A DNA stretch of 64,000 bases, from the NCBI RefSeq assembly GCF_003217355.1, contig NZ_QJTK01000003.1, positions 101,528 through 165,527 on the forward strand. The letters are read 5' to 3'. Source of the stretch: Rhodobacter viridis. GTDB lineage: Bacteria > Pseudomonadota > Alphaproteobacteria > Rhodobacterales > Rhodobacteraceae. The notes under the pieces are model-generated. The model saw nothing but the letters and a program-made list of their open reading frames with translations, was not told where the DNA came from and searched no databases. Position 1 is the first letter of the stretch. Every line of letters starts with the position of its first letter. Position numbers and translations under genes: made by a program. Shown in pieces: positions 62,705 to 64,000 of this stretch.

Positions 62705-63732
62705 AACAACGGTCCGGTCTGAGCTTCCCCTTTGAAACTGCCCCCGCCTTCGGCGAGACCCTCGAGGTCGCCGAGGGCGTGCTTTGGTTGCGCCTGCCGC
62801 TGCCGATGGCGCTCGATCACGTCAATGCCTATGCGCTGGATGACGGTGATGGCTGGACGCTGGTCGATCCGGGCATCGACAGCCGGGCCTGCCGCGCGGC
62901 CTTGCAACAGGCGCTCGATGGCCCGCTGGCGGGCAAGCCGGTCACGCGGGTCATCGTCACCCATTACCACCCCGATCACATCGGTCTGGCGGGCTGGCTG
63001 CAGGCCCGCGGCGCCGAGCTGTGGACGACCCGGACAAGCTGGCTTTTTGCCCGGATGCTGATGCTTGACGAGCATCCCCTGCCGGTGCCGGAAACGCTCG
63101 CCTTCTGGAAAGCCGCCGGGATGGACCCGGATCTGCTGGCGCGGCGGGCACAGGAACGGCCCTTCAACTTCGCCGATTGCGTGCATCCGCTGCCTTTGGG
63201 CTTTCGCAACATGGTCGAGGGCGATCTGATCCGCTCCGCCGGGCGGCGCTGGCGGGTGCGGATCGGGCAGGGCCATGCGCCCGATCACGCCACGCTCTGG
63301 AGCGAAGATGACGCGCTGATCCTTGGCGGCGATCAGCTCTTGCCGGGGATTTCCGCCAATCTGGGCACCTATGCCAGCGAGCCGCTCGCCGATCCGGTGG
63401 CGGATTGGCTGTCCGCCTGCCGCAGCTTCCAGCCGCTCGCGCGCGAAGATCAGCTGATTCTGCCCGGCCACAAGCTGCCCTTCCTCGGCCTGCCGCTGCG
63501 GCTGCATCAGATGATCGAAAACCACGAGGGCGCCCTCGCCCGTCTGCGCGAGGTTCTGGCCGAGGCCCCGCGCAGCGCGACCGCGTGTTTCCCGGTGCTG
63601 TTCAAGCGCCCGGTCGGCGAGGCGGAATACGGCATGGCGCTGGTCGAGGCGGTGGCGCATCTGAACCACCTTTTCCTGCGCGGCGAGATCCGCCGCGACA
63701 CCCGCGACGGCGTCTGGCTCTGGTCCGCCTGA
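62701..63732 (+). CDS. MBL-fold metallohydrolase
   Basis: 343 residues. The zinc motif THYHPDHIGLAG (HxHxDH, about 88-93) and other ligand His residues (GQGHAPDH near 190, LPGHKL near 260) are present. The ATG overlaps the dehydrogenase stop (ATGA), so they are co-translated and the hydrolase may act on its acyl-CoA product or a thioester. The substrate is unknown. Confidence 0.85.
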   Translation: MKQRSGLSFPFETAPAFGETLEVAEGVLWLRLPLPMALDHVNAYALDDGDGWTLVDPGIDSRACRAALQQALDGPLAGKPVTRVIVTHYHPDHIGLAGWLQARGAELWTTRTSWLFARMLMLDEHPLPVPETLAFWKAAGMDPDLLARRAQERPFNFADCVHPLPLGFRNMVEGDLIRSAGRRWRVRIGQGHAPDHATLWSEDDALILGGDQLLPGISANLGTYASEPLADPVADWLSACRSFQPLAREDQLILPGHKLPFLGLPLRLHQMIENHEGALARLREVLAEAPRSATACFPVLFKRPVGEAEYGMALVEAVAHLNHLFLRGEIRRDTRDGVWLWSA

Positions 63733-63858
63733 GGCCGAGTGGCACCGAATAGACACTTGCCGGGAAAACTCAGGCAAAGGGGCTGGCGCCCGTTGCCGCG
63801 GCCTGCGGGCCATGCTTAACCGCCCGCGACACTGACACTTTTGCCCGAGGTTCTCCGG

Positions 63859-64000
63859 ATGCGTGCGCTTCTTCTTTGTCTGGCCCTGCCGCTCACGCTC
63901 GCCGCCTGTGCCGAACCGAAATGGGCCCCCGACGAGGCGGTGAAGGCCGCGCGCTACTCGACCGGCAATGCGCCCTCGCTGACGCTGTTCACCGTGATCT
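63859..64000 (+). CDS. lipoprotein, 5' part only (cut by window end)
   Basis: Starts at ATG 63859 and runs off the window. The visible N-terminus (RALLLCLALPLTLAACAEPK) is a lipoprotein signal with lipobox LAAC. The first 47 residues show no recognised domain. It lies 126 bp after the hydrolase. A tttt-rich ribosome-binding area makes the start somewhat uncertain. Confidence 0.6.
   Translation, partial: MRALLLCLALPLTLAACAEPKWAPDEAVKAARYSTGNAPSLTLFTVI

Overview
The base composition, the short ATGA-type gene overlaps and the gene order all point to an alphaproteobacterium of the Rhodobacteraceae, most like Rhodobacter (possibly R. capsulatus; this is inference, no search was possible). Supporting signs are the ffh / rpsP / rimM / trmD / rplS / rpmE cluster, a MipZ division-site ATPase, the opgG-opgI-opgH-opgC glucan genes, a PyrB / inactive-dihydroorotase pair, and a perfect FNR-type (FnrL-like) site.

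Region 1 (about 1-6.8 kb) is accessory DNA: a phage-derived or satellite-like block. It carries a primase/helicase replication protein, a small ORF and a lambda-type terminase (small and large subunits) read leftward, but no portal, capsid or tail genes. Between 1.6 kb and the left edge there are only small unknown ORFs, a 24-bp perfect inverted repeat and a run of GC-rich hairpins ending in a terminator.

Region 2 (6.8-18.3 kb) is chromosomal: an asparaginase, a membrane protein, peptidase T, the Tex RNA-binding factor, a cNMP/CBS/nucleotidyltransferase-type signalling protein, a MacA-MacB export pair, a 52-residue small protein and MipZ.

Region 3 (18.6-25.1 kb) is a leftward translation/secretion cluster: ffh, GNAT acetyltransferase, chorismate mutase, rpsP, rimM, a sulfotransferase-like gene, trmD, a small secreted protein, rplS, rpmE. 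A LysR regulator diverges from ffh.

Region 4 (26.3-32.8 kb) holds the opgGIHC operon for osmoregulated periplasmic glucans, diverging from an NhaD-type Na+/H+ antiporter across a 0.4-kb region with four TTGCG(C/T)AA-like half-palindromes.

Region 5 (33-45.3 kb) holds a class III aminotransferase followed 1 bp later by a glutamine-synthetase-like ligase, dapA, a soluble lytic transglycosylase, an EamA transporter, two divergent genes that together correspond to the two halves of MnmC, plant-type gshA, rsmE and ubiA.

Region 6 (45.3-53.4 kb) is a rightward run: OmpA-like protein, membrane coiled-coil protein, S49 peptidase, a zinc-ribbon miniprotein, a degenerate SDR-like protein, then an AT-rich regulatory island, uvrC, a lysine-2,3-aminomutase-like radical SAM gene and pgsA.

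Region 7 (53.4-64 kb) holds plsY, the pyrB operon (with two PH-domain membrane proteins and a dihydroorotase lacking metal ligands), a uracil-DNA glycosylase lacking the usual Fe-S cysteines, a DsbD N-domain-like protein, yqgE, a Sua5/YrdC protein, an acyl-CoA dehydrogenase overlapping an MBL-fold hydrolase, and the start of a lipoprotein.

Genes that end facing each other are often separated by one modular palindromic repeat family (six sites in the window). I saw no rRNA, tRNA, CRISPR array or transposase gene.
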